DNA of 64,000 bases from Aquirhabdus parva (GCF_003351745.1 NZ_CP031222.1:124001-188000), one strand, 5' to 3'; positions 55,157 to 63,927 are shown, counted from the stretch's first letter. Numbers and translations: made by a program. The notes: generated by a model not told the origin, from the sequence alone.

Positions 55157-56359
55157 ATGAAAAAGTTATTCTTATCAAGCCGCCATTGTCTGTTGCTCAT
55201 CATGGTTTTTTTTGTCTTTACAGTGCCTGAGACGACCTATGCACATCAGTCCAGTACCGCGTATTTAACGATGAGCAATTCGGCAAAGAGTGCTCGCGTT
55301 GACGCAGAATATCGCCTCGCTGTGCGTGATTTGGCACTGCTTGTTCCGATCAAAGAAGAGCAGAATCGATCGATTACTTGGGGTGCGCTAAAAGCTCAAA
55401 ATGCGGCGATTGATCAACTTCTCGCGCAAAAAATGCAGTGGCAGGCTGATCAAACACCATGCCGGATGACCAGTCAGCGAGAGCCTATTGCATTGGACCA
55501 TATAGCCGGAATGGCTTATGTGGTGATGTATTTGGGTGTGGATTGCGGCTCAAAGCCCCCAACGCAACTAAATTATCGAATCCTTGAACACATTGATAGT
55601 GGACATCGTTTGATTATCAGTATGAACGATACGCAGCACGTGGATAAGAGTCGCAGTTGGTTGGTTGCACCCAGTAAGGTTTCTTTACTTGCTCCAGATG
55701 GCAGTTTGAAAGAGACATTTCAAACGTATGTCAAAGAAGGTATCCATCATATTTTGACAGGCTATGATCATTTGTTGTTTTTGCTGTGCTTATTGCTACC
55801 TGCAGTTTATATGCGCATTCAGTCCACACAACTGACTGGGCGAGCTTTACACACGGATGATCAATGGGTTCCCGTGACGGCACCCATGAGCGCCGTACGT
55901 CACACCTTATATATCGCCACAGCATTTACACTGGCACACTCCATCACTTTAAGTTTGGCTGCCCTTAACGTGATTTCGCTGCCCTCAAGGCTAGTCGAGT
56001 CAACGATTGCTTTTTCGATTGCGTTGGCCGCATTGAATAATTTATTCCCCATGTTTGGAACCCGTCATATTCGTCTGGCCTTCATTTTTGGTTTAATCCA
56101 TGGTTTTGGTTTTGCCAGTGCACTATCTGACTTACCGATTGGAACCGGTAGTCGTGTCTTAGCATTATTTTCTTTTAATCTGGGTATAGAGCTTGGGCAG
56201 ATTACCTGTATTTTGATATTCCTACCGATTGCGCTGGCTTTAAGGCGTAGTCTGTTCTATCGTCAAATCATGTTCAAAGGGGGATCTGTGGTTGCTTGTT
56301 TTTTAGCGATCCTGTGGATGACACAACGTATATTTGACTTGAATTGGATACCAGGATGA
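55157..56359 (+). CDS. HupE/UreJ-like membrane protein with an extracytoplasmic N-terminal domain
   Basis: 400 residues. A signal-like first helix (LLLIMVFFVFTVPETTYA), then an exported domain of about 170 residues. The C-terminal HupE/UreJ-2-type membrane domain starts with KEGIHHILTGYDHLLFLLCLLLP and has about seven helices, including HTLYIATAFTLAHSITLSLAALNVISLP, ESTIAFSIALAALNNLFP and FIFGLIHGFGFASALSDL. Conserved His and Asp (HHIL, DHLLF, AHSIT, HGFGF) could bind metal. Related HupE/UreJ proteins transport nickel or cobalt. The start of the sigma factor gene overlaps its stop by ATGA. Confidence 0.83.
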   Translation: MKKLFLSSRHCLLLIMVFFVFTVPETTYAHQSSTAYLTMSNSAKSARVDAEYRLAVRDLALLVPIKEEQNRSITWGALKAQNAAIDQLLAQKMQWQADQTPCRMTSQREPIALDHIAGMAYVVMYLGVDCGSKPPTQLNYRILEHIDSGHRLIISMNDTQHVDKSRSWLVAPSKVSLLAPDGSLKETFQTYVKEGIHHILTGYDHLLFLLCLLLPAVYMRIQSTQLTGRALHTDDQWVPVTAPMSAVRHTLYIATAFTLAHSITLSLAALNVISLPSRLVESTIAFSIALAALNNLFPMFGTRHIRLAFIFGLIHGFGFASALSDLPIGTGSRVLALFSFNLGIELGQITCILIFLPIALALRRSLFYRQIMFKGGSVVACFLAILWMTQRIFDLNWIPG

Positions 56360-56907
56360 TGTTTGCACAGCTCGCAGATGAACGGACTTTATTGTTGCAA
56401 ATCGGACAAGGTGATCGTCAAGCATTTCGTCAGCTTTATGATCAAACATCGCCCCACTTATTTGCAGTGGCATTACGGCTTCTTCGTAAGCGTGATATTG
56501 CTGAAGAAGTGCTTCAGGAGGTTTTTTTGACACTATGGCATGCAGCAGATCAGTACGATACCGAACGGGGATCGGTACGAACTTGGCTATCGACGATTAC
56601 TCGAAATCGATGTATTGATCGAATCCGCCGTGCGCCTGTGGAGACTCTACCGTTGTTGGATGATGATGCTTTGGCTTCAGAAAAAGATGATCCCTTGACC
56701 CATGTATTGGATCAAGATCACCATGCGCTCTTGTCAGTTTGCTTAGGCGAGTTGGATGAACAGCAACGCCATTGCGTATCTCTGGCTTTTTTTGATGGCA
56801 TGACGCATCAAGAAGTTGCGACTCATCTCACTGTTCCGCTAGGGTCTGCGAAGACATGGATTCGTCGTGGCTTAGATTTTTTAAAAAAATGTATGGGAGC
56901 CGTATAA
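56356..56907 (+). CDS. ECF sigma factor (SigK/RpoE-like)
   Basis: 183 residues. Region 2 is YDQTSPHLFAVALRLLRKRDIAEEVLQEVFLTLWHAADQYD, with SVRTWLSTITRNRCIDRIRR. Region 4 is LGELDEQQRHCVSLAFFDGMTHQEVATHLTVPLGSAKTWIRRGLDFLKKCM, with a helix-turn-helix. The start overlaps the HupE-like gene stop (ATGA) and the anti-sigma gene follows after two bases. Paired with an RskA-like anti-sigma factor, it likely responds to an envelope signal. A shared promoter motif upstream of the DUF4331 and FAS1 genes is the likely recognition site (inference). Confidence 0.92.
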   Translation: MMFAQLADERTLLLQIGQGDRQAFRQLYDQTSPHLFAVALRLLRKRDIAEEVLQEVFLTLWHAADQYDTERGSVRTWLSTITRNRCIDRIRRAPVETLPLLDDDALASEKDDPLTHVLDQDHHALLSVCLGELDEQQRHCVSLAFFDGMTHQEVATHLTVPLGSAKTWIRRGLDFLKKCMGAV

Positions 56908-56909
56908 TT

Positions 56910-57671
56910 ATGACTCTACATGATGACGTTCCAAATGGCGAAGAATCGCCTCTAAACCTGATCGCCGCTCAATATGTATTGGGTACCTTATCGGCCTCTG
57001 CGCGATTACGTTTTCAGGCCCGTTTGCAGCAAGAACCCGAACTTCGAGCCTTAACCCACGCATGGGAGAGGCGTTTGAATCCTCTAACGGATCTTCTGCT
57101 ACCCCAAGAGGTTTCCCCAGAAGTTTGGAAAAAAATAGAATCGCGTCTGAATGCGACGGCACCAGTAAGCGTGCCCGACACAACGCAATCTCCAGTGCGA
57201 GAAGCCGCGAATGACGGCTATTGGAAACCTTGGGCATGGGCGAGCTCAGCGATAGCGGCTGGCCTAGCGGTCTTTATTCTGGTTCGTCCTGAAGGGATAA
57301 TGCCGAAGAACCCTGAAATAATAGCGCAGGCACAGCAGGTCAGCCGTGATGTAGCGGTCCTCAGTACAGATAAACAAACCCCAGCTTGGGTCGTACGCCA
57401 GCAAGGACAGGCCCTCGTCTTGAGTGCTCTAAATACAGAGACCGTTCCATCAGATCGTGATCTAGAGCTCTGGAGTATTCAAGGCAATACCGCTCCGCGT
57501 TCTCTGGGCGTACTGCATATCAAAAATGGTCAAGCGACCATCTCAAGGGTTGCTGCAGATCTGGTCGTCAAGGACAGTACACTTGCAATCAGTCTAGAGC
57601 CAAAGAATGGGTCGCCTACAGGGCAACCGACAGGTGCTGTGCTCTATACGGGTAAAATTATCCGCGGTTAA
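56910..57671 (+). CDS. RskA-like anti-sigma factor
   Basis: 253 residues, one membrane helix (WAWASSAIAAGLAVFILV, about 125-142). The cytoplasmic part (LIAAQYVLGTLSASARLRFQARLQQEPELRALTHAWERRLNPL) is an anti-sigma domain. The extracytoplasmic part (about 145-253) has the RskA pattern LELWSIQGNTAPRSLGVL and SLEPKNGSPTGQPTGAVLYTG. It likely holds the upstream-encoded sigma factor inactive until released by an envelope signal. The start at 56910 is two bases after the sigma gene stop; the longer frame from 56856 overlaps it. Confidence 0.9.
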   Translation: MTLHDDVPNGEESPLNLIAAQYVLGTLSASARLRFQARLQQEPELRALTHAWERRLNPLTDLLLPQEVSPEVWKKIESRLNATAPVSVPDTTQSPVREAANDGYWKPWAWASSAIAAGLAVFILVRPEGIMPKNPEIIAQAQQVSRDVAVLSTDKQTPAWVVRQQGQALVLSALNTETVPSDRDLELWSIQGNTAPRSLGVLHIKNGQATISRVAADLVVKDSTLAISLEPKNGSPTGQPTGAVLYTGKIIRG

Positions 57672-57777
57672 GACATTATATTTTGCAGATGATGTAAACA
57701 AGGCATATGGCACGTCATCAAACTGAGATATTCTCATCTGAATTTGGTGACGCTCCCTTGGGTGTGTTGAGGCTGGT

Positions 57778-58482
57778 ATGGCATCTTCAGAAGTGATAAT
57801 TAATCCTAGTTTTAGGGTTTCAGTGTTACTGAGTTTTATCGCAGGTTATATCGATACCATTGGTTTTGTTGCTTTTGCCGGTTTGTTTATGGCACATGTC
57901 ACCGGCAACTTTGTTCTGATCGGCGCGTCGATCGTGAGTCAGCACGGAGGTTTGATCGCCAAGTTTTTGGCGCTGCCAACGTTTATTGCGGCTATTGGTC
58001 TCACTATGCTGATCGTACACTTCTGCGAGAGACGTCAGCGGTCAGCAATTTCTCCCCTTTTGATGACCCAAGCATTTTTTCTACTGTTACTCATGGTGAT
58101 GGGCTTGATGCTGCCAGATCGATCCCATCCTGATAGCTTACTGAGCATTCTCACTGGAATGATGGGGGTGATTGCGATGGGCATACAGAATGCCAGTGGC
58201 CGATTGGTCTTTAATGATCTTGCGCCATCCACCGTCATGACCGGTAACGTGACTCAAGTGGTGATCGACACTATTAATTTCGTGCGTCATCGTGGCGATA
58301 ATAGTGCAGAGGAAAAGCGCATCAAAAAGATGCTGCCTGCAGTGCTGGCGTTTGCGTTGGGCGCGATCAGCGGTGCGTTGTTTTATCATCTTATGGGTTT
58401 TTCAGCGGTCGCCATCGCCATTGGATTACTAGCGATCGTCTGGTGGAATCGCGCATTTCCGGTCGCTGAAAAACCGATTTGA
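57778..58482 (+). CDS. DUF1275 (YoaK-like) membrane protein
   Basis: 234 residues with about six membrane helices. Conserved DUF1275 blocks are FIAGYIDTIGFVAFAGLFMAHVTGNFVLIG near the N-terminus and GIQNASGRLVFNDLAPSTVMTGNVTQVVIDTINF in the middle. The family is widespread in bacteria, without firm function (putative transporter). It follows the anti-sigma gene after 106 bases, and membership in the ECF regulon is not certain. Convergent with the TonB receptor gene downstream. Confidence 0.88.
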   Translation: MASSEVIINPSFRVSVLLSFIAGYIDTIGFVAFAGLFMAHVTGNFVLIGASIVSQHGGLIAKFLALPTFIAAIGLTMLIVHFCERRQRSAISPLLMTQAFFLLLLMVMGLMLPDRSHPDSLLSILTGMMGVIAMGIQNASGRLVFNDLAPSTVMTGNVTQVVIDTINFVRHRGDNSAEEKRIKKMLPAVLAFALGAISGALFYHLMGFSAVAIAIGLLAIVWWNRAFPVAEKPI

Positions 58483-58551
58483 GGATGCATAGTCGTGCAA
58501 AATGAATCCTGTGTACGGTTTTTCTGCACCTGCTTTAGCTTCTAAAATCTC

Positions 58552-60699
58552 TTAGAAACTCACTCTTAAACTTGCGCGCACAGCGCGTGATTCTGCGGGA
58601 TGGATATGCCGATCTAAAAAGCCCTCACGGTTAGTCGAGCTTGCACTACATTCGGCTGTCGCAGAGTCACTTCGCAAGCAGGAGTTGTAGAGATACTCGA
58701 TATCATTCACCTGACGATTGAACAGATTCAGAATCTCTAGTTTGCCTGATAAATGTTTGGAAAATTGATACCCTGCTTGTGCATTGACCAGTGTCGATGC
58801 GGTAGAGCGCACGCTATTATCTTCGATAAGCGGTCTAGGTCCAAAATAGCGTAGACGTAAGCCTACTGACCAAGGGCTATTTGGCGTATAGGCGATACCC
58901 ATGGAGGAGGTTGTACCAATGGCATCTGGGATATGATTTCCAACAAGGTCATCGTCTGTAAATTTGGCTTGTGAGAACGCCGCATCAAAATCGATTTGCC
59001 ATGCTTTAGAGGGTTGGTAGTAGTTTGTCCATTCGATCCCGCGACGACGGCTGGGTCGACTGGCTTCCGTGGTGCCCGCATCGCCGACAAAGACCAATTC
59101 TGAGTCAGAATCCAATTGCCATAGGGCGATGGTACTGTGAAGGTGAGGCAGGATTTCCGTCCGTAGCCCCAGTTCCCCGCCCTTAGTGCGAACAAGAGGG
59201 GAGACTGTATTGACAGGGGATAGATAGCCCGCATCACGTGGATCGGGATTGATTCGTAGTGTGGTCCCCCGTGCATCGTTACTGTGAAATCCATAGCCAT
59301 AGTTCAGATAATATTCTGTTTTTCCAAAAGGACCAAAGACAAAACCAATTTTGGGGCTGGTCTTATGTGCATTGAGATTTCCGCTGTTTTGCGCAATATT
59401 TGCATCAACATCAAAATGATAAAAATCCGTACGTAATCCGAAAGTACTGCGAAAATAAGGCGTCCAGTTCAGCGTGTTTTCTGCATAAAGTGCGACAGTG
59501 GTTTCATTGACTTTATCATCGCTGATCGTCGCATAGCGGACGCGATTTTCTGTGAGGAATAATCCGTCACTGCTGATGGCGTCATGGCGTGCAGAGATGC
59601 CAAACTTGTTTTGCATAGGGTAAGTGAGGAGGTTGCTAAAGAAACTTTGTTCATAGCGCCCGCCAAAAACGTTGCGCTCATCGAGTTGTTCGAATTGATC
59701 ACCGTGAATCGGATCGTTTAGATAATAAGTAAAATCTGAAAATAAATTAAGCTTGTAGTGCAATGCAAAGAGATCCAGTTTTCGCTGCTCTGTTAACGTG
59801 GTATCTGCCCAATTAAAAGTGAGCGCAGTACGTTTGGTTTCTCCGCCATCACTGGGGTTTAACGAACCATATCGTCCTATGAGCCCATCATCAATCGCCC
59901 GCTGTGCAACTTGGTCTGTAGACCCCCAGTCGGATTGATAATGACTGAATGCCAGTGACCAGCCATCATTCAAAGTACCGCGGCTATAACGAAGTTGGAC
60001 ATTTTGTTTTTCTGAATTTTCGGCGACATCCCATGGACCGTTTGAATGTGAGACATCCACAGCACCGAGCAATTGCCCGCCCAGATATTCTGTAGTTCCC
60101 GCGGCTAGAAGCCGCTCATAGCCGAAAGATCCACCCGTAAGTTCAACGAAATTCTCTTTAAGTTGGCGCATTTGCTCAATTCGTACACTGCCTGCGGATG
60201 CAAAATCACCATCGGCAGCATTGTATGGTCCTTTACGGTATTGAATAAAATTAACCAGTTCAGGAATGAGGAAGTTAAGGTCACTATAGCCTTGTCCGTG
60301 GGCATGACTCGGCATATTGACAGACACACCATCAACAAAGCTCGCCAAATCAGTACCATGATCTAAATTAAAGCCACGCAGAAAATACTGATTCGCTTTC
60401 CCATCACCACTATGCTGAGTCACGATTAAGCCCGGTACGGTTTCAAGAATCTCTGCGGGTCTCAGCAAGGGGCGATTTTTGAGTTGAGCTTGGGTGACAG
60501 TGCCCTGAGATGCGGTATTTGCAACGCCCAGCAAATTGAAGGTCAGTGGTGCAGTCACTGTAATCGTCGGTAGAGAGGTTTCTTCGACTTGGTTGCTATC
60601 TAGGGGGAGCCCACCCGCATGCACATGGAATGCACAGCAAAAGGGCAGGAATGCTTGCCAGCTTCGGAGTCTGGATTGGATGATGAATCGTGACATCAT
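58552..60699 (-). CDS. TonB-dependent outer-membrane receptor (substrate unknown)
   Basis: 715 residues. Signal peptide, then a Ton box (SLPTITVTAPLTF) and plug domain with LRPAEILETVPGLIVTQHSGDGKANQYFLRGFNLDHGTDLASFVDGVSVNMPSHAHGQGYSDLNFLIPEL and YNAADGDFASAGSV. C-terminal Phe (AVRASLRVSF) marks a barrel. A His/Gly-rich plug loop is notable. No Fur-like box lies upstream, unlike the receptor at 12051. Its neighbours (HupE/UreJ-like transporter, DUF4331) suggest a metal or metal chelate other than iron, but this is a guess. Confidence 0.88.
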   Translation of the reverse strand: MMSRFIIQSRLRSWQAFLPFCCAFHVHAGGLPLDSNQVEETSLPTITVTAPLTFNLLGVANTASQGTVTQAQLKNRPLLRPAEILETVPGLIVTQHSGDGKANQYFLRGFNLDHGTDLASFVDGVSVNMPSHAHGQGYSDLNFLIPELVNFIQYRKGPYNAADGDFASAGSVRIEQMRQLKENFVELTGGSFGYERLLAAGTTEYLGGQLLGAVDVSHSNGPWDVAENSEKQNVQLRYSRGTLNDGWSLAFSHYQSDWGSTDQVAQRAIDDGLIGRYGSLNPSDGGETKRTALTFNWADTTLTEQRKLDLFALHYKLNLFSDFTYYLNDPIHGDQFEQLDERNVFGGRYEQSFFSNLLTYPMQNKFGISARHDAISSDGLFLTENRVRYATISDDKVNETTVALYAENTLNWTPYFRSTFGLRTDFYHFDVDANIAQNSGNLNAHKTSPKIGFVFGPFGKTEYYLNYGYGFHSNDARGTTLRINPDPRDAGYLSPVNTVSPLVRTKGGELGLRTEILPHLHSTIALWQLDSDSELVFVGDAGTTEASRPSRRRGIEWTNYYQPSKAWQIDFDAAFSQAKFTDDDLVGNHIPDAIGTTSSMGIAYTPNSPWSVGLRLRYFGPRPLIEDNSVRSTASTLVNAQAGYQFSKHLSGKLEILNLFNRQVNDIEYLYNSCLRSDSATAECSASSTNREGFLDRHIHPAESRAVRASLRVSF

Positions 60700-60857
60700 G
60701 AATTCTTCCCTAATTTATCTTCCGCATGTAGCATTATTTTAAATTAATATATAAAACAATATCTTGTGCTTATTATTGGGATGCGGGTGTTTATGTGCAA
60801 TACGAAGAATAACGTAATGCATTGAAGGCTTTGATCTCTATCTTTTCTGATTTCTCC

Positions 60858-60885
60858 AAAAACAGGCCTCTACAAGAGAAGCCTG
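60858..60885 (-). terminator. rho-independent terminator after the FAS1 gene
   Basis: On the minus strand CAGGCTTCT pairs with AGAGGCCTG (one G-T pair) and is followed by TTTTT. It lies 25 bases after the FAS1 stop. Confidence 0.8.
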
Positions 60886-60909
60886 ATCGGATCATCTGCT
60901 CAAAAAATA

Positions 60910-61464
60910 TTACTGGGGCATCAAAACAGTATCGATCACATCAATCACACCATTGGATTGATAGACGTCATACGTGGTGATGTTGGCATAACCGCCTTTT
61001 TCATCCCACACGAGGATGTTGTGTGCACCGTTCATGCTGAAGGTCAAGGTGCCGCCGCTAGCGGTTTTGAGCTTCGCTTTGCCCTGTTCTTTGGCAATCA
61101 GTTTAGACAATGCGGCAAAGTCATATTTACCAGGCACGACATGATAGGTGAGTACTTTGGTGAGTGTGGCTTTGTTTTCAGGCTTCAAGAGTGTATCTAC
61201 CGTGCCCGCAGGTAGTTTGGCAAAAGCCGCGTTGGTCGGTGCAAATACAGTGAATGGCCCTTTACTTTTCAGCGTATCGACCAGACCTGCCGCTTGAACC
61301 GCAGCAACAAGAGTTGTGTGATCCGCAGAGTTGACTGCGTTGTCCACGATGTCTTTGCTGGGCAGCATGCTTTGCCCGCCGACCAGTACAGTGCTATCAG
61401 CCAGAGCAACACTGCTCAGAGCCATAGATGCTGTTAGAGCGAGGGCAAGAGATAACTTATTCAT
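60910..61464 (-). CDS. secreted fasciclin (FAS1) domain protein
   Basis: 184 residues. Signal peptide MNKLSLALALTASMALSSVALA, then one FAS1 domain: SKDIVDNAVNSADHTTLVAAVQAAGLVDTLKSKGPFTVFAPTNAAFAKLP, LTKVLTYHVVPGKYD, NGVIDVIDTVLMP. The domain order is standard for MPT70-like single-domain proteins, known from Mycobacterium and other bacteria. The start at 61464 has AAGGA eight bases upstream. It sits beside the sigma/anti-sigma cluster and has a predicted ECF promoter almost identical to that of the DUF4331 operon. Confidence 0.92.
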   Translation of the reverse strand: MNKLSLALALTASMALSSVALADSTVLVGGQSMLPSKDIVDNAVNSADHTTLVAAVQAAGLVDTLKSKGPFTVFAPTNAAFAKLPAGTVDTLLKPENKATLTKVLTYHVVPGKYDFAALSKLIAKEQGKAKLKTASGGTLTFSMNGAHNILVWDEKGGYANITTYDVYQSNGVIDVIDTVLMPQ

Positions 61465-61541
61465 GGGGTTCATCCTTTCTCAAAATTATTAGGTAAGGTG
61501 CAATCAAGTCAGATATTGATTGTGGGTGTTACCTAGAGATA

Positions 61542-61574
61542 TACGCAGTTGAGATGCGTTTGGATTCAAAAAAA
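61542..61574 (-). promoter_or_regulatory. predicted ECF-sigma promoter of the FAS1 gene
   Basis: Read on the minus strand: a T7 run into TGAATCC (rc of 61562-61568), then exactly 16 bases, then CGTA (rc of 61542-61545), about 78 bases before the start codon. The first 17 bases (CTTTTTTTGAATCCAAA) are identical to those at 52009-52025. Confidence 0.65.
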
Positions 61575-61659
61575 GATGGGCAATTTTTATAATTTTTTAT
61601 AATGGTGGTTTTTAGCCATTCCAGTTGAAAATTATTTTGATCTAAAATTTTAATTTGTC

Positions 61660-61703
61660 TATAAAAAATAAATCCTCAAGCGGTAGGTCACCGCTTGAGG
61701 ATT
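61660..61703 (-). terminator. rho-independent terminator after the substrate-binding protein gene
   Basis: AATCCTCAAGCGGT and ACCGCTTGAGGATT form a perfect 14-bp stem. On the minus strand it is followed by a T-rich stretch (TTTATTTTTTAT). Confidence 0.85.
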
Positions 61704-61750
61704 CTGTGGTTATTTTGTTGGCTGATAGCGCTTTTCAGTCTAGGTCAGTC

Positions 61751-62749
61751 TTATTTGCCATGCACGACATTCGGATCAATGAAACTGTCTGCATTGAGCA
61801 ATTGTTTATAGGCACCTGTTGTGACGTTAAATTGATTGACGAAATAGGTTGAACCATAGATTGAATCAAAGCCTTTGCCTTTGAGCATAGCTTTTTGATT
61901 GGCAGTGAGATCCAGTAAATGTGTGCCATTCAAGAAGTGTTGATACGTCGCAGGTGCAACGCCGACACGACCAGACATAATACGCACAGCATCCGGTTGT
62001 GTTTTCGGGTCATTGATGTACTTCACGACACGATCCCAGACTTTGCCCATTTTGATCCAGTCCGCGCGTTTGGCGGCAAGGCTGGCAGGGTTTACGGTGA
62101 TTCCGTCATAGATCAACCCCGGTGCATCGGCTGAGGTGTAGAGCGGATGTGAGCCGGCTACCGCTTTAAGCGTTTGGTTCGCAACGGGCTGCCACACAGC
62201 GACTGCGGCGACACTGCCAGAGGCCAAGACCTGCGGCAATTCATTGGTTTTACCATTGACCAGTTTGACTGAGGATTCCGCTACGCCATTTTTTTTGAGC
62301 GCATTGACCAGCAGTAGGTGATCGACGAGTCCACGTTCGACACCGACAGATTTGCCGGCTAAGTCTTTGATGGATTTAATCGCGGGTGTGCCGATGACCA
62401 TATCATTGCCGCTGGAGTAGTCGGTAAGCAGCACCATGACACCTTTAGTACCGCCAGCTCCTGTGACCAGCATATCGCCATTGGTTGCACCGACTGCATC
62501 GAGTTTGCCTGCGGCAAAGGCATCCAGTGAAGCAGAGTAGTCAAACCATTGGAAGCTTGCATCAACACCGGCTTCTTTTAACCAGCCTTTATCAATCGCG
62601 ATCTGCCATGCAACAAAGCCTGGCCAATCGCTATAGCCAATTTTAAGCGGTGCCGCTTGGGCAACCGAAGTGATGAGCCCTGCTGTGCTTAGGATGAGCG
62701 TTGCAAGTGCAGTCCGTTTGATGAAGCGTTGAGTCTTAGATGTCGTCAT
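61751..62749 (-). CDS. ABC transporter substrate-binding protein, NitT/TauT type
   Basis: 332 residues. Signal peptide (FIKRTALATLILSTAGLITSVAQA). The type II periplasmic binding fold starts LKIGYSDWPGFVAWQIAIDKGWLKEAGVDASFQWFDYSASLDAFAAGKLDAVG, then DLAGKSVGVERGLVDHLLL and ELPQVLASGSVAAVAVWQP. It belongs to the nitrate/sulfonate/taurine class (SsuA/TauA-like). No permease or ATPase gene is in the window; they may lie beyond 64000 or elsewhere. The oxygenase upstream on the same strand suggests a linked substrate, as taurine uptake is linked to TauD. Confidence 0.85.
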   Translation of the reverse strand: MTTSKTQRFIKRTALATLILSTAGLITSVAQAAPLKIGYSDWPGFVAWQIAIDKGWLKEAGVDASFQWFDYSASLDAFAAGKLDAVGATNGDMLVTGAGGTKGVMVLLTDYSSGNDMVIGTPAIKSIKDLAGKSVGVERGLVDHLLLVNALKKNGVAESSVKLVNGKTNELPQVLASGSVAAVAVWQPVANQTLKAVAGSHPLYTSADAPGLIYDGITVNPASLAAKRADWIKMGKVWDRVVKYINDPKTQPDAVRIMSGRVGVAPATYQHFLNGTHLLDLTANQKAMLKGKGFDSIYGSTYFVNQFNVTTGAYKQLLNADSFIDPNVVHGK

Positions 62750-62838
62750 GATGTTTCCCCGCGGATATAAAGTTAAAAAAGTGAATCGTTGTTTACAGTG
62801 GTGTTACGTGCTTTGTTGCTGAATCAAAAAAAATTGTC

Positions 62839-63927
62839 CTATAGCTTGTGCTCAGATGGGCCAAAGGAGTTTAGTGGTCGTGCGTGATGACCGAGTTTGA
62901 GTGAACCGTTGTTGAGTCGGACCTTGAGGTAGCCAAAACTTTGCGCGGTCTGGGCAAACAGATGCTCACCAGCATTCAATGCAGGATATTTTTGAATCGT
63001 TTCTGCTGTGGCAAAGGCTGGTAATGGTTCCACGCGGGTGTGATAGTCACAACCAAAAAAGAGCGGAAATGAATAGCGTTCCGTGCTGACCTTACGCACG
63101 CGATGAGCTGTGGCGACAAACGTGCCACCACTCCAGATTTCCATGAGATCACCGATATTGACAATAAAGGCATCTTCCATGGGGGGTGCATCAATCCATT
63201 TGCCTTCGCCATTGACGACTTCTAGTCCGGGTGCCGTGGGCAGCAAAATAGTGAAGCACTCATAGTCTGTATGCGCACCGATGCCCGGGCTATCACTGGC
63301 GCTTGCATCAAAAGGATAGTGAATCAGTCGTAGTTGGGAGGTGGGGTTCTGGATAAAACCATCAAACGCATCTTCGGCTAATCCGAGCGCGAGGGCAAAA
63401 CCGTGTAAAAGGGTTTGACCCAGTGCAAAGACGGCTTGGTAATAGGTGCGAATTGCTGCCTCAAATCCTGTCTGTTCTGGCCAGACATTGAGTCCATGCA
63501 TCGGCGTCCCTGCAATCACATCAGGATCATCCACTGAATGTTCAAAGCCCAAATCAAAAGCTTCTTTACGATCATGCTTGCCGGTGGCAAACACTTCTTC
63601 CCCTTCCGGCACATAACCCCGATGCGCTAGGTTCCCTGAATTGCCGATGTAGTAGCGCATTTTTTCAGTTAAGGGTAAATCAAAGAAATCTCGGGTTTGC
63701 TCAATCAAGTGGCTACGCATTAATCTGGATACGGCATGGCCAGTGATATAGAAGAAACCCACTTCACGTGCGGCTTTACCGAGAGCTTCTGCGGTGTGGA
63801 GGCGAATGGGAAGATCAGGACTGTATAACCCTGAAATATCAATAATCGGTAGTTGATCGAAATGATGCGATGTCGGTGGCGCGGTTGTTAAGGTCGTTTG
63901 CGAATGTGTTGCTGGTGCATGGTACAT
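62839..63927 (-). CDS. isopenicillin N synthase-family 2-oxoglutarate/Fe(II) oxygenase
   Basis: 362 residues. N-terminal DIOX_N domain (LPIIDISGLYSPD, REVGFFYITGHAV). The jelly-roll has the facial triad His219-x-Asp221 (IGAHTDYECFTILL) and His275 (ATAHRV), with Arg284-x-Ser286 (RYSF) for the co-substrate carboxylate. This is a non-heme iron oxygenase fold; the substrate is unknown. The start at 63927 (MYHAPATHSQ) is the best, although the frame remains open to the window edge. Together with the binding protein downstream (89 bases), it may act on a small imported compound. Confidence 0.85.
   Translation of the reverse strand: MYHAPATHSQTTLTTAPPTSHHFDQLPIIDISGLYSPDLPIRLHTAEALGKAAREVGFFYITGHAVSRLMRSHLIEQTRDFFDLPLTEKMRYYIGNSGNLAHRGYVPEGEEVFATGKHDRKEAFDLGFEHSVDDPDVIAGTPMHGLNVWPEQTGFEAAIRTYYQAVFALGQTLLHGFALALGLAEDAFDGFIQNPTSQLRLIHYPFDASASDSPGIGAHTDYECFTILLPTAPGLEVVNGEGKWIDAPPMEDAFIVNIGDLMEIWSGGTFVATAHRVRKVSTERYSFPLFFGCDYHTRVEPLPAFATAETIQKYPALNAGEHLFAQTAQSFGYLKVRLNNGSLKLGHHARPLNSFGPSEHKL

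Noticed and set aside
60700-60909. Fur box or ECF promoter for the second TonB receptor
   Set aside because: The upstream region is AT-rich and contains CGTA, but no TGAATCC 16 bases earlier and no sequence like the elements at 9229 or 14335.
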